A stretch of 64,000 bases of DNA, from assembly GCF_028737315.1 (NCBI RefSeq), contig NZ_JAQZAO010000008.1:186001-250000 (forward strand), in the 5' to 3' direction. The position numbers and the translations under genes were made by a program. Shown piece after piece: positions 26,861 to 35,662 of this stretch. The notes beneath the pieces were generated by a model. That model saw only the letters and a list, made by a program, of their open reading frames with translations, ran no database searches and was not told the origin of the DNA. The DNA is from Actinomycetospora lemnae (lineage in GTDB: Bacteria > Actinomycetota > Actinomycetes > Mycobacteriales > Pseudonocardiaceae). Within the stretch, counting starts at the first letter, position 1. Each line of letters opens with the position of its first letter.

Positions 26861-27618
26861 CAGACTCCGTCCGGATCCGGCGGGGTGGCGTGGGCGCCGT
26901 CGAGCACGATGTCCCAGCGATAGCCCAGGGCCCACTCCGGCTCGGTGACGTCGTGGTCGTAGGCGGCGACGAGGCGCTGCTGGGCCTTCTCGTCGGTGAC
27001 CGACTGGAAGATCGGGTCGAACCCGAACAGCGGGTCGCCCGGGAAGTACATCTGCGTGACGAGGCGCTGGGTGAACGCCGTGCCGAACAGCGAGAAGTGG
27101 ATGTGCGCCGGCCGCCAGGCGTTGGTGTGGTTGCGCCACGGGTACGCGCCGGGCTTGATCGTGACGAAGCGGTAGCGGCCCTCGTCGTCGGTGATCGCGC
27201 GACCGCCGCCGGTGAAGTTCGGGTCGAGCGGGGCCGGGTGCTGGTCGCCCTCGTGGCGGTAACGGCCCGCGGCGTTGGCCTGCCAGATCTCGAGGAGCTG
27301 GTGGCGGACCGGGCGCCCGTCGCCGTCGAGCACGCGGCCGGTGACGATGATCCGCTCACCGAGCGGGTCGCCGGTGTGGTGACGGGTCAGGTCCGCGTCG
27401 ATCGGCGCCACGTCGCGCGCACCGAAGACGGGCGCGGCGAGCTCGGTGAGGCTCGGCGGCGACACGACCAAGGGCTGCTGCGGGGCGCGCAGCGCGGTGC
27501 TCCGGTACGGCCCGTAGGCCCGCTCGGGGTGGCCGTCGGCACGCGGCGGCACGCCGGCCGCGGTCGCGATCTCGGCGGACACCTCCCGCTGCGTCGCGGG
27601 CTGCTGGGATGCGCTCAC
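26860..27618 (-). CDS. pcaH: protocatechuate 3,4-dioxygenase beta subunit
   Basis: 252 aa from ATG 27618. Intradiol dioxygenase: HQLLEIWQANAAGRYRHEGD with the first tyrosinate ligand, then PGAYPWRNHTNAWRPAHIHF with the second Tyr and the HxH iron ligands. Ring cleavage gives 3-carboxy-cis,cis-muconate. The later steps (pcaB, C, D, I, J) are not in this window. First gene of the pcaHG-pobA operon. Confidence 0.95.
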   Translation of the reverse strand: MSASQQPATQREVSAEIATAAGVPPRADGHPERAYGPYRSTALRAPQQPLVVSPPSLTELAAPVFGARDVAPIDADLTRHHTGDPLGERIIVTGRVLDGDGRPVRHQLLEIWQANAAGRYRHEGDQHPAPLDPNFTGGGRAITDDEGRYRFVTIKPGAYPWRNHTNAWRPAHIHFSLFGTAFTQRLVTQMYFPGDPLFGFDPIFQSVTDEKAQQRLVAAYDHDVTEPEWALGYRWDIVLDGAHATPPDPDGV

Positions 27619-27660
27619 CCGCGTCAGGGTGCCTGGTGGTGCCGCCGTGCCAGAATCGAG

Positions 27661-27677
27661 CTTCCGGCCACCGGAAG
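27661..27677. promoter_or_regulatory. IclR-type operator palindrome between pcaH and its regulator
   Basis: CTTCCGG-CCA-CCGGAAG is a perfect 7+7 inverted repeat in the 68-bp gap between divergent pcaH (start 27618) and the IclR gene (GTG 27687). It overlaps the regulator's ribosome binding area (GGAAGGAG), so bound protein could also limit its own synthesis. Assignment to this IclR protein is by position. Confidence 0.65.
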
Positions 27678-27686
27678 GAGCCAGGA

Positions 27687-28514
27687 GTGAGCCCAGCGCA
27701 GGGCGCCCGCAACGGACCGTCGGTGACCGGCCGCGTCCTCGGGATCCTCTCCGCGTTCGGTCCCGGGGCCGAGGCGCTGACGCTCTCGGGCATCGCGCGG
27801 GCGGCGGGCCTGCCGCTCTCGACCGCCCACCGGCTCGTCGGCGAGCTCGCGTCGTGGGGCGCGCTGGAGCGGGGCGAGGACGGGCGCTACCGGATCGGCC
27901 TGCGGCTCTGGGAGGTCGGCGCGCTCGCCCCGCGCAGCCTGGGCCTGCGGGAACGCGCGATGCCCTACCTCGAGGACCTCTACGAGGCGACCCGGCAGAA
28001 CGTGCAGCTCGGGGTGCGCGACGGGCACGAGGTCGTCTACGTGGAGCGGCTCGCCCACCCCGAGGCCGTCCGCGTGTTCAGCCGCGTCGGCGGGCGGATG
28101 CCGTTGCACGCCACCGGCGTCGGCCAGGTGCTGCTCGCGTACGCGCCGGCCGCCGTGCAGGAGGAGGTCCTCGCCGCGCCGATGACCGCGCTGACCCCGC
28201 GCACGATCACCGACCCCTACGAGCTGCGACGCACCCTCGCCGCCGTGCGCCGCGAGGGCGTGGCGGTGTGCGACGGCATGGTCGACCTGCTCTCGCTGTC
28301 GGTGGCCGCGCCGGTCCGCGGCGAGGACGAGCGGGTCGTCGCCTCGCTCTCGGTGGTGGTGCCGAGCGCCGGGGCCGAGCCGCGCGCGATCGTGCCCGCC
28401 GTGCGCGCCGCGGCCCGCGGGATCTCCCGCGCCCTCGGGGCGCCGTCGGCCCGGCGGCGTCCGGCGGGTGTCGTCAGCCCGCTGCCGGCCGGCGCGTCCC
28501 CGACCGGCGGCTGA
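27687..28514 (+). CDS. IclR-family regulator of the pca/pob operon
   Basis: 275 aa from GTG 27687, with CCAGGA just upstream. Winged HTH: LTLSGIARAAGLPLSTAHRLVGELASWGALER. The C-terminal effector domain (LYEATRQNVQLGVRDGHEVVYVERL; GRMPLHATGVGQVLLAYAP) is typical of the PcaR/PobR/PcaU group that sense aromatic acids. Activator or repressor role cannot be decided from sequence. Confidence 0.9.
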   Translation: MSPAQGARNGPSVTGRVLGILSAFGPGAEALTLSGIARAAGLPLSTAHRLVGELASWGALERGEDGRYRIGLRLWEVGALAPRSLGLRERAMPYLEDLYEATRQNVQLGVRDGHEVVYVERLAHPEAVRVFSRVGGRMPLHATGVGQVLLAYAPAAVQEEVLAAPMTALTPRTITDPYELRRTLAAVRREGVAVCDGMVDLLSLSVAAPVRGEDERVVASLSVVVPSAGAEPRAIVPAVRAAARGISRALGAPSARRRPAGVVSPLPAGASPTGG

Positions 28515-28516
28515 CC

Positions 28517-28801
28517 TCAGCCCGGCTCGCCGCGGGCCTTGCGGTAGAGCACCCACCCGAGGTCGACCAGGCAGATCAGCGCGACCACCCCGAAGGCGAT
28601 CGCCGCCCAGGGGAGGTAGAGCACCACGAGGAAGACCACGACGCCCGCGATCGAGCTCAGCAGCCCGAAGGCCGCGAGCACCGCGCGGAAGGTCAGGGCG
28701 CTGTAGGTCGGGGCCGCGCCGCCGAAGCCCGCGGTCGGATCGTGGTAGTCGGGCAGCCCCCGCTCGTAGTCCTCGCGGGTGCGCTCGCGCCGGTCGGCCA
28801 C
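28517..28801 (-). CDS. small membrane protein, two TM helices
   Basis: 94 aa from GTG 28801. A charged start (ADRRERTREDYERGLPDYHD) is followed by two hydrophobic helices, at about residues 37-60 and 65-83. The end is basic. No named domain recognised. It is convergent with the IclR gene (2 bp between stops) and divergent from the Rieske gene at 28896. Confidence 0.65.
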   Translation of the reverse strand: MADRRERTREDYERGLPDYHDPTAGFGGAAPTYSALTFRAVLAAFGLLSSIAGVVVFLVVLYLPWAAIAFGVVALICLVDLGWVLYRKARGEPG

Positions 28802-28895
28802 GGCGTTCCTCCGTCCGGTCGTGGGAAAGGGCGGGGTTTGCCCGGGGCCCGTGATCGGCGAAACCCGAGCACCACCACCGTCCGGGAGGACCCCC

Positions 28896-29777
28896 ATGCG
28901 CCCGTTCGACGACATCGACCGTCTCGCGAGAACCCCCGCCCTCGACAAGATCGCGGCGCCCGCGCGCGACGCGGTCCACAAGGTCCTCCGGCGCCAGGAC
29001 GTCAAGGACGCGCTGCACGGCGTGTGGCTCGGCCACCCGCTGCACCCGGTGCTCGCGCAGCTCTCCGTCGGCAGCTTCGCCTCCGCCGGGATCCTCGACG
29101 TCCTGCCGCGCACCCGGCGTCCCGCGACGGCGCTCATCCTCATCGGCATGGTCTCCGCCGTGCCCACGGCGGCCGCCGGGTGGGCGGACTACGCCGACGG
29201 CCACGAGGAGCAGCAGCGCGTCGGGGTCGTCCACGCGGCCGCGAACGGCGTGATGCTCGCGGGCTACGCGGCGTCGCTGGCGGCCCGGGCGCGGGGGCGC
29301 GGTCTGCGCGGCGCGCTGTGGGGCTGGGCCGCGCTGGCCGTCGGCACGGTCGGCGCCACCCTGGGCGGGCACATGGCCTACCACCAGGCCATGGGCGCGA
29401 ACCACGCCGAGGGCTACCCGCACATCGGGCCGGGTGACTGGACCGACGTCGGCACCCTGGCCGAGCTGCCCGACGGCGAGCCGACCCGCCGGATCGTCGG
29501 TGACGTCGGCGTGCTGGTCGTGCGGCACGGCGACGAGGTGAAGGCCCTCGCCGACCGGTGCGCCCACGCCTCGGCCCCGCTGCACGAGGGCCGGCTGACC
29601 GGCACCGACGGGTCCGAGTGCGTCGTCTGCCCCTGGCACGGGAGCGTGTTCCGCCTCGACGACGGCTCGGTCGTCCACGGCCCGGCCACCGCGCCGCAGC
29701 CGACGTTCCGCACGCGGGTGCGGGACGGACGCCTCGAGCTGGCGGTCACCGGCTACGAGGGCGTGCCCGCGAGCTGA
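28896..29777 (+). CDS. DUF2231 membrane domain fused to a Rieske [2Fe-2S] domain
   Basis: 293 aa from ATG 28896 (GGGAGGA upstream). Residues about 40-180 form a four-helix DUF2231-like membrane unit with LHGVWLGHPLHPVLAQL and GVVHAAANGVMLAGYAAS, whose histidines may bind haem. Residues about 190-290 are a Rieske ferredoxin: CAHASAPLHEG and CPWHGSVFRLDDG give the Cys-His pairs. The layout suggests membrane electron transfer from a soluble donor. The partner is unknown. A 95-aa protein follows. Confidence 0.85.
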   Translation: MRPFDDIDRLARTPALDKIAAPARDAVHKVLRRQDVKDALHGVWLGHPLHPVLAQLSVGSFASAGILDVLPRTRRPATALILIGMVSAVPTAAAGWADYADGHEEQQRVGVVHAAANGVMLAGYAASLAARARGRGLRGALWGWAALAVGTVGATLGGHMAYHQAMGANHAEGYPHIGPGDWTDVGTLAELPDGEPTRRIVGDVGVLVVRHGDEVKALADRCAHASAPLHEGRLTGTDGSECVVCPWHGSVFRLDDGSVVHGPATAPQPTFRTRVRDGRLELAVTGYEGVPAS

Positions 29778-29855
29778 GCGTCACGCGTGCGCCGGGACCG
29801 GCGTCGGGCACCCGACGCCGTCCCGCACCGCACGACCCCGCAGGAGGACCGCCTG

Positions 29856-30143
29856 ATGACCGTGCACGCCCTCGCCGACTTCCCCACCGACGGCTTCGAC
29901 TACTTCCGCCAGGCCTTCACCGAGGCCGACGGCGCGCGCGAGTGCGAGAGCGCCCGCGTCTTCCGCGCGGACGACGACCGCGTGGTGGTCCTGCTCACCT
30001 TCCCGGACGAGGACGCGCTCGCCCGGTTCCGCGCGGAGACCGAGAAGGACATGGCCTCGGGCGGGGACATGGCGCCCGCGGTGTTCACCGAGCTGCACGA
30101 GGAGTCCGACCTCACGGCGCCGGCCACGGCCACGGGCCGGTGA
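29856..30143 (+). CDS. small hypothetical protein, possibly ABM-like fold
   Basis: 95 aa from ATG 29856; CAGGAGGA lies 6-7 nt upstream. The alternation of strands and helices (RVFRADDDRVVVLLTFPDEDALARFRAE) resembles dimeric alpha-beta barrel or antibiotic-biosynthesis-monooxygenase-like proteins, but no conserved catalytic residue is evident. It follows the Rieske protein by 78 bp and may be co-transcribed. Confidence 0.6.
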   Translation: MTVHALADFPTDGFDYFRQAFTEADGARECESARVFRADDDRVVVLLTFPDEDALARFRAETEKDMASGGDMAPAVFTELHEESDLTAPATATGR

Positions 30144-30336
30144 CGGCTCCGCCCCCGTCACGGCGGTGCGTCGTCCGGGTGAGCGCACGGCGACCGCCGG
30201 GCGAACCTCCTCCGGCGGCCGCCGCCCGGAGCGCGGCCCCTCCGATCCCCGTGTCAGGGTTGGGGACGAAGGCATCCCGCCCACTGGTCGACGAGCCCGT
30301 CGCCCAGGACCGCCCGCCCCTCGGGAGCATCCCCGC

Positions 30337-31362
30337 ATGACGTCCGGTCCGGCTTCCCCGCCCGCCGACACCCGTCCCGCAGAGCCCGCAGCGCTCAAGC
30401 CCGCAGCGCTCACCGAGCCCGCAGCGCCCGCCCCGGCCGAGCCGGCCCGGCAGGGCGACCTGTCCGACCACGAGCGGCACATCGCGCCGCACGTCATGGT
30501 CTACCTCTTCGCGTTCGTGCCGTTCGTCGCGCTGATCGCGGCCGTGCCGCTGGCGTGGGGCTGGGGGCTGACCTGGCTCGACGTCGGTCTGACCGCCGGC
30601 TTCTACGTGCTGACGATGCTCGGGGTGACGGTCGGGTTCCACCGCTACTTCACCCACGGCGCCTTCCGCGCCGCCCGCGGCCTGCGGATCGCCCTCGGCG
30701 TCGCCGGGAGCATGGCCGTGCAGGGCCCGATCCGGCACTGGGTCGCCGACCACCGGCGCCACCACGCCTTCGCCGACAAGGAGGGCGACCCGCACTCGCC
30801 GTGGGCGTTCGGGACGTCGCCGGCGGCGCTGGTGCGCGGGTTCTGGCACGCGCACATGGGCTGGATCTTCGACCGCTCGCTGACCAACCAGAAGCGCTTC
30901 ACCCCGGACCTCATCGAGGACCCGGACATGCGCGCGGTGCACCGCTGGTTCACCCCGCTGACGGTCATCAGCCTGGGCGCGCCGCCGCTCATCGGCGGGC
31001 TCGTGACCTGGTCGTGGTGGGGGGCGCTCACCGCGTTCTTCTGGGCGAGCCTGGTGCGCGTCGGCCTGAGCCACCACGTCGCGTGGTCGACGAACTCGAT
31101 CTGCCACCTCGTCGGCGAGCGGCCCTGGGGCTCGCGCGACCGGTCGACCAACGTCTGGTTGCTCGCCATCCCCAGCATGGGCGAGTCGTGGCACAACCTG
31201 CACCACGCCGACCCGACCTCCGCGCGCCACGGCGTCGGGCGGGGTCAGATCGACATCTCGGCGCGGACGATCTGGCTGTTCGAGAAGCTCGGCTGGGCGA
31301 CGAACGTCAAGTGGCCGACGGCCCGGCGTCTCGACCGGCTGGCGGCCCGCGCGGCGGCGTGA
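30337..31362 (+). CDS. membrane fatty-acid desaturase (delta-9 type)
   Basis: 341 aa from ATG 30337. Three histidine boxes bind the di-iron centre: GFHRYFTH, DHRRHHAF and ESWHNLHHADPTSARHG. Hydrophobic helices lie at about residues 54-75 and 80-100 and again near 205-240. The first about 40 residues are a repetitive Pro/Ala/Glu stretch (AEPAALKPAALTEPAAPAP), from short repeats containing CCCGCAGCGC. It introduces a cis double bond in saturated acyl chains, a membrane-fluidity role. Electron donors are not adjacent. The 193 bp before it show nothing recognisable. Confidence 0.92.
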   Translation: MTSGPASPPADTRPAEPAALKPAALTEPAAPAPAEPARQGDLSDHERHIAPHVMVYLFAFVPFVALIAAVPLAWGWGLTWLDVGLTAGFYVLTMLGVTVGFHRYFTHGAFRAARGLRIALGVAGSMAVQGPIRHWVADHRRHHAFADKEGDPHSPWAFGTSPAALVRGFWHAHMGWIFDRSLTNQKRFTPDLIEDPDMRAVHRWFTPLTVISLGAPPLIGGLVTWSWWGALTAFFWASLVRVGLSHHVAWSTNSICHLVGERPWGSRDRSTNVWLLAIPSMGESWHNLHHADPTSARHGVGRGQIDISARTIWLFEKLGWATNVKWPTARRLDRLAARAAA

Positions 31363-31378
31363 CCGTTCCGGGCGGAGC

Positions 31379-32254
31379 TCAGTAGGCGCGCCGGTAGCGG
31401 GCGTCGACGAAGCAGTAGACGCCGAACGCCGCGAGTCCCAGCGAGATGGCCACGAGGGGCGTCACGCCCTGCCACTGGCTGACCAGGACGCGCAGCGCCT
31501 CGTCGAGCCCGCCGACCCGGGCGGGGTCGACGTGGTTCGCCGCCACGCCGAACAGGACGCCGACGGCCCCGAAGGCGACGGCGCGGGCGAGGTTGCCGGC
31601 CGCGCCGAGCACGACGGCGACGCGCCGGACCCCGCCCGGCACGTCGTCGACGAGGTCGCCCATGAACGTCCGGGCGAGCCCGGTGTAGACCATCGAGCAC
31701 GCGATGACGACGACGGTGACCGCGACCGCGGCGACCAGGAGCCAACCGAGCGGCAGCCCCAGCAGCCAGACGACGAGCTTCTGCGGACCCGCGCGGCCCC
31801 CCTCGCGATCGCCGAGCACGGTGCGGGCCGCGACGACGGCGACGGCCAGGACGGCGATCGCCTTCGCCGCGGCGCCGACCCGCTTGCGGAAGCGCTCCCC
31901 GCCCGACACCCAGCGGAACCCGGCGACGGCCGCCGTGACCTGCCACACCGCGAAGGCCACGAGCCCCGCGACGAACAGCACGAGGACGAGCACGCCCGCG
32001 AGCCCGACGGCCGCGACCGCCGAGACCGCGCCCTGCTGGTCCACCTCGGAGGCCTGGCCGAACGCCAGCCGCAGCCCCAGCCCGGCGACGAGCAGGTGCA
32101 CCGCGCCGTAGGCGACCAGGCCCGCCCGCCCGAGCAGCTCCACGAGCCGGCTGGGCGCGTCGCCGCCGCCGTGGACGGCCCGGTCGCCCGCCTCGAGGAT
32201 GGCGTGCCCGGCGGCCTCCCCGACCGCCTCGACCCTCTCCGACCCCGACGTCAT
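31379..32254 (-). CDS. DUF1206 membrane protein
   Basis: 291 aa from ATG 32254. It has six hydrophobic helices in three two-helix repeats, each starting with a GRAGLVAYGAVHLLVAGLGLRL-like motif (LARTFM and ARAVAFGAVG in the later repeats). This is the DUF1206 pattern common in actinobacteria. Function unknown. Convergent with the desaturase gene. Confidence 0.85.
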   Translation of the reverse strand: MTSGSERVEAVGEAAGHAILEAGDRAVHGGGDAPSRLVELLGRAGLVAYGAVHLLVAGLGLRLAFGQASEVDQQGAVSAVAAVGLAGVLVLVLFVAGLVAFAVWQVTAAVAGFRWVSGGERFRKRVGAAAKAIAVLAVAVVAARTVLGDREGGRAGPQKLVVWLLGLPLGWLLVAAVAVTVVVIACSMVYTGLARTFMGDLVDDVPGGVRRVAVVLGAAGNLARAVAFGAVGVLFGVAANHVDPARVGGLDEALRVLVSQWQGVTPLVAISLGLAAFGVYCFVDARYRRAY

Positions 32255-32316
32255 GGCCGCGTGATCGCCGGACGGGCCCGCCGGCGAAACGCGCTGCGAC
32301 GCGCCTCACCGGCCCC

Positions 32317-32640
32317 TCAGTAGTCGGGCCCGAAGTCGGTCGGCATGCCCGGCGCCCGCGGCACGCGCTGCAGGTGCACCCGTCGCGAGAACCGGATGAC
32401 CGGTCGGATCAGCAGCTCGACGCTGCCGATGACGAAGAACCAGGTGCCGACGTAGGTCGTCTCCTCGGAGAAGAACAGGATGCTGCCGACGAGGAACCAC
32501 AGACCGACGAGGATGTCGTTGACGATCGACAGCACCTCGTAGCGACGTCGGATGACCAGTTCCTCGTGTCCGAGCTTGTAGACCAACGGCGGCAGGTGAC
32601 CGCCCGGGGTGTCACCGCTGCTCGACGTGCCTGCGCTCAT
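32317..32640 (-). CDS. YrhK-like membrane protein
   Basis: 107 aa from ATG 32640. HEELVIRRRYEVLSIVNDILVG and LWFLVGSILFFSEETTYVGTWFFVIGSVELLIRPVIRF match the YrhK-like domain: two helices separated by a short charged turn. Role unknown. The 34 bp to the next upstream gene leave room for coupling. Confidence 0.8.
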   Translation of the reverse strand: MSAGTSSSGDTPGGHLPPLVYKLGHEELVIRRRYEVLSIVNDILVGLWFLVGSILFFSEETTYVGTWFFVIGSVELLIRPVIRFSRRVHLQRVPRAPGMPTDFGPDY

Positions 32641-32674
32641 GGGCGCGCAGCTTGCCGCGTCCGGAGGCGCGGCG

Positions 32675-33814
32675 TCAGGTACGCACCCCGAGCGTGCGAG
32701 CGTGCCGCTCGGCGGTGTCGGCGTCCTCGCGGGCCCGGTCGGCCTCGCGGCGGCGGGTGTCGCGCTCGCGCGCGGCGGTGTCGGAGCGGTCCCAGGCGGC
32801 GCGGCGGGCGTCCTCGGCGGCGTCGAGCCGGGCGCGCAGGTCGCTGACGGTCTCGTCCGCCTCCTCGGCCTCCCGGGTCGCGGCGTCAGCGGCCTCGGAC
32901 GCCTCGCGGGCCTGCTCGGCGAGCCCGTCGGCGCGCACCCGGGCCTCGCGCGCGGCCTTCTCCGCGCGCTCGCGCTCCTCCCGCTCGCGGCGCTCCCGCT
33001 CCTCCCGGCGCCGGCGCTCGCGCTCCTCCTGCTCGGCGCGCTCACGCTCCTGCGCGGCCCGGTCGCGCTCCTCGCGCTCGCGGGTCTCCTGGTCGTCGCG
33101 GATGTCGGCGGCACCGTCGTCGAGCTCGTCGTCGACCTCGTCGTCGACCTCGGCCTCGTCGGCCTCGACCTCGTCGGCGGGCGGGCGGGGACGCTGCGGG
33201 CGACGGTCGGGGCGGCGGTGCGACGGGCGGCTCGGCCGCTCGCGACGGGCCGGGCGGGCACCGGAGGCCGGGCCGCCGAGCGCCGCGCTGATGCCGCCCT
33301 CACCCAGGCCGGGCCCCGCCTCCATCCCGCCCGCGAGCTGCCCGCCGGCCAGGGCGCGGGCGGCGGCGGGGTCGGCGAGGGCGGCGCCGATGGTGCGCTC
33401 GAGCTCGCGGACGGCCGGGTCGCCGAGGCGCACGGCCTCCTCGCGGGCGATGCGCCGGCCGCGTTCGACGAGCGCGTTGATGAGCCCGTGGCGCTGGCGG
33501 GACAGCTGGCGCAGCGCGTCGCCCTCGAGCTTCTCCTGGGCGTCGCGCAACGAGGAGCCGAGCTCCTCGAGCGCCTCGACCTCGTCGGGGTACTCGCGGG
33601 CCAGCCGGTTCGCGACCCACGCGGCGACCGACGGCTTGCGCAGCGCGGCGATGTCCTTGGCCAGCTCGCGGTCCCCGGCCTGGCGGACCTCCTTGACCAT
33701 CGCGTCCCGGACGCCGATGAACTCCTCGCGCCCGACCCCGTAGAGCAGGTCGGCGGCGTCCTCGAGCGAGGTGGGGATCTCCTCCTCGGCGGGGTCGTCG
33801 GGACCCTGGGACAT
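32675..33814 (-). CDS. hypothetical protein with conserved N-terminus and long coiled coil
   Basis: 379 aa from ATG 33814. Residues about 18-75 hold a segment I know from many actinobacterial hypotheticals (GDRELAKDIAALRKPSVAAW then VANRLARE). A disordered Arg/Pro and Asp/Glu linker lies at about 195-240. The C-terminal about 140 residues are strongly charged heptads (REREERDRAAQERERAEQEE and on), a coiled coil. The tail is likely structural or scaffold-like. No catalytic motif. Confidence 0.75.
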   Translation of the reverse strand: MSQGPDDPAEEEIPTSLEDAADLLYGVGREEFIGVRDAMVKEVRQAGDRELAKDIAALRKPSVAAWVANRLAREYPDEVEALEELGSSLRDAQEKLEGDALRQLSRQRHGLINALVERGRRIAREEAVRLGDPAVRELERTIGAALADPAAARALAGGQLAGGMEAGPGLGEGGISAALGGPASGARPARRERPSRPSHRRPDRRPQRPRPPADEVEADEAEVDDEVDDELDDGAADIRDDQETREREERDRAAQERERAEQEERERRRREERERREREERERAEKAAREARVRADGLAEQAREASEAADAATREAEEADETVSDLRARLDAAEDARRAAWDRSDTAARERDTRRREADRAREDADTAERHARTLGVRT

Positions 33815-33856
33815 GCGGGCACCTCGTCGCGGGGTCGTGCGCGCCGGCGGCGCGGA

Positions 33857-33965
33857 GTGGGCACACCGTGCCCCATCCCGGCGCCTCCGCGCACGCAGGA
33901 CCCGGCGTGGGCGCGCCGCGACCCCGTGCGGAGTTCAGGGTGCCACCGCGGGTGGGCACACCGTG
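33857..33965. promoter_or_regulatory. pair of GTGGGCACACCGTG repeats upstream of the FUSC gene
   Basis: The 14-mer GTGGGCACACCGTG occurs at 33857-33870 and 33952-33965, in the gap between the divergent coiled-coil gene and the FUSC gene. The first copy is inside a palindrome (GGGCAC-ACC-GTGCCC); the second is 4 bp from ATG 33970. It is a candidate operator pair; the regulator is unknown. Confidence 0.4.
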
Positions 33966-33969
33966 GTCC

Positions 33970-35196
33970 ATGGGGCCCTCAGTGCGCACGCTCGCCCGCC
34001 GGGCACGCCGTCAGCTGCTGCGCCCACCGCGCTTCGTGGCCCGGGCGGCGCAGGCCAGCGGCCCGGAGCGCGAGGCCGTCGTCCAGGCCGTCAAGGCCGC
34101 CGCCGCGGCGGGCGTCGCCTGGCTGCTCGCCCGTTGGGTGCTCGAGGCGCCCCAGCCGTTCCTCGCGCCCTACGCCGCGGTGTTCCTCGTGGTGCAGGTG
34201 ACCGTGTACCGGTCGGTGCGCGACGCCGGGCAGCAGCTCGCGGTCGTGGCGACGGGCGTGGTGCTCGCGCTCGCGGCGACGCTGCTGACCGCGCAGGTCG
34301 TCGTCGCGCTCGTCCTCGTCGTGCTCGTGGGGCTGCTGCTCGGGCGGCTGCGCGTGTTCGGGGAGCACGGGCACTGGGTGGCGGTGACGGCGCTGATCCT
34401 CGTCGCCCAGGCGGGCCCGGCGGCGAGCTCGCCGGTCGACGCGCTGGTGCGGCTGGTCGAGATCGCGCTCGGGGCGGCGGTCGGCGTCGTGGTCAACATG
34501 CTCGTGCTGCCGCCGGTCTACCAGCGCGACGCCAGCGCGGCGCTCCGCGGCGTGACGTCCCGGCTCGCCGACCTGCTGCGCGGCGTCGCCGCCTCACTGC
34601 GGGAGGACCAGGCGCCGCGCGAGGACCTCGTGCACGACTGGCTGCACCGCGCCCGCGCGCTCGACGCCGAGGCGCGCCGGGCCCGGGACAGCGTCGCCTG
34701 GGCGCGCGAGAGCCTGCGCCTCAACCCGGTGCGGCGCCGCCGGCGGTCCCCCGAGCCCACGGCGGTCCTCACGCCCGCCGCCGACGCGGTGGTCGAGGTC
34801 GCGGGGCACGTGGTCGATCTGTGCGAAGCGATCGTCGACGCCGCCGAGGAGCAGGACCACGGCGCCGAGGGCGAGGAGCCGGGCCTCGACCCGTTGTTCG
34901 TGGGATCGTTCGCCGACCTGCTCGACCACCTCGCCGAGGCCCTCGAGGAGATCCGCGACGACCCGGGCTCGCTCTCGCCCCAGGCCGACCGCCACCCGCC
35001 CGGCTCGGCGGCGCTGGAGCTCATGACCGCGGTGCACCGCGACGCCGCCCGGCGCCTGCCCGGCGCGTCGGGCGAGGTCCGGACGGGCTGGAGCGTCGAG
35101 GGCGCGCTGCTCAACGCGGCCCAGCGCGCGGTCGTCGACCTCACCGGCCGCCGCCCCGCCCGCCCCCGCGACGCCCCGCACCCCGACGAGGGCTGA
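33970..35196 (+). CDS. FUSC-family (aromatic acid exporter-like) membrane protein
   Basis: 408 aa from ATG 33970; an earlier in-frame ATG at 33868 is possible. Six helices lie at about residues 45-180: FLAPYAAVFLVVQVTVYRSV and GHWVAVTALILVAQAGP are the FUSC repeat motifs, ending GAAVGVVVNMLVLPPVYQRD. A helical cytoplasmic domain of about 220 residues follows. FUSC proteins pump aromatic acids or act on envelope stress. A second FUSC gene lies at 37326-38441. Confidence 0.85.
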   Translation: MGPSVRTLARRARRQLLRPPRFVARAAQASGPEREAVVQAVKAAAAAGVAWLLARWVLEAPQPFLAPYAAVFLVVQVTVYRSVRDAGQQLAVVATGVVLALAATLLTAQVVVALVLVVLVGLLLGRLRVFGEHGHWVAVTALILVAQAGPAASSPVDALVRLVEIALGAAVGVVVNMLVLPPVYQRDASAALRGVTSRLADLLRGVAASLREDQAPREDLVHDWLHRARALDAEARRARDSVAWARESLRLNPVRRRRRSPEPTAVLTPAADAVVEVAGHVVDLCEAIVDAAEEQDHGAEGEEPGLDPLFVGSFADLLDHLAEALEEIRDDPGSLSPQADRHPPGSAALELMTAVHRDAARRLPGASGEVRTGWSVEGALLNAAQRAVVDLTGRRPARPRDAPHPDEG

Positions 35197-35394
35197 TCCC
35201 GGTCCGAGCGATGCGGCGTCGCCGGCACCCATCACCGGGAATCGCCACATCCCCGATCGCGCGACACGCCGTGTGCGGGGGGTTCTCCCCCGACGACGTG
35301 GGGTCCGCGCGCGGGTCCGCCCCACTCCTCGCGCGTCGCCGGCTCCGTACGTTCCTCCAGCAGGGGACGAGGAGCGGGCGAGGAGGCGGACGGG

Positions 35395-35580
35395 ATGCGG
35401 AGCTGGGCAGTCGTGGAGCGGCAGGCCGACGACCCCGGCCGGGTCGACGAGGCGCGGGACGTGTTCGGTGAGCACGAGGCGCGGCACGACCGACCCCGAG
35501 CCGTGCCCCGGCGCCGCGTGCCGGAGATGCGGATGCCGCGCGAGCAGTGGCCACGCCGCGCCCGCCGGCGCTCGGCCTGA
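35395..35580 (+). CDS. possible small protein, 61 aa
   Basis: ATG 35395 has GAGGAGG ending about 8 nt upstream. The product (MRSWAVVERQADDPGRVDEA and on) starts like some alcohol dehydrogenases but lacks any further match and ends in an Arg-rich tail. It sits in a 466-bp gap (35197-35662) with no other gene. Codon bias is only moderate, so it may be spurious or a remnant. Confidence 0.3.
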   Translation: MRSWAVVERQADDPGRVDEARDVFGEHEARHDRPRAVPRRRVPEMRMPREQWPRRARRRSA

Positions 35581-35662
35581 CCCTCGCCGTCTCGCCGACC
35601 GACGATGTCGCGATCCGGGCTCTGGACGGCGGCGACGCCGCATCGCTCGTGGGCCGGAACCG

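Noticed and set aside
35197-35662. A gene remnant on the minus strand in this 466-bp gap
   Set aside because: Several frames are open but none shows a recognisable domain or consistent third-position bias; only the weak 61-aa plus-strand frame was kept at low confidence.
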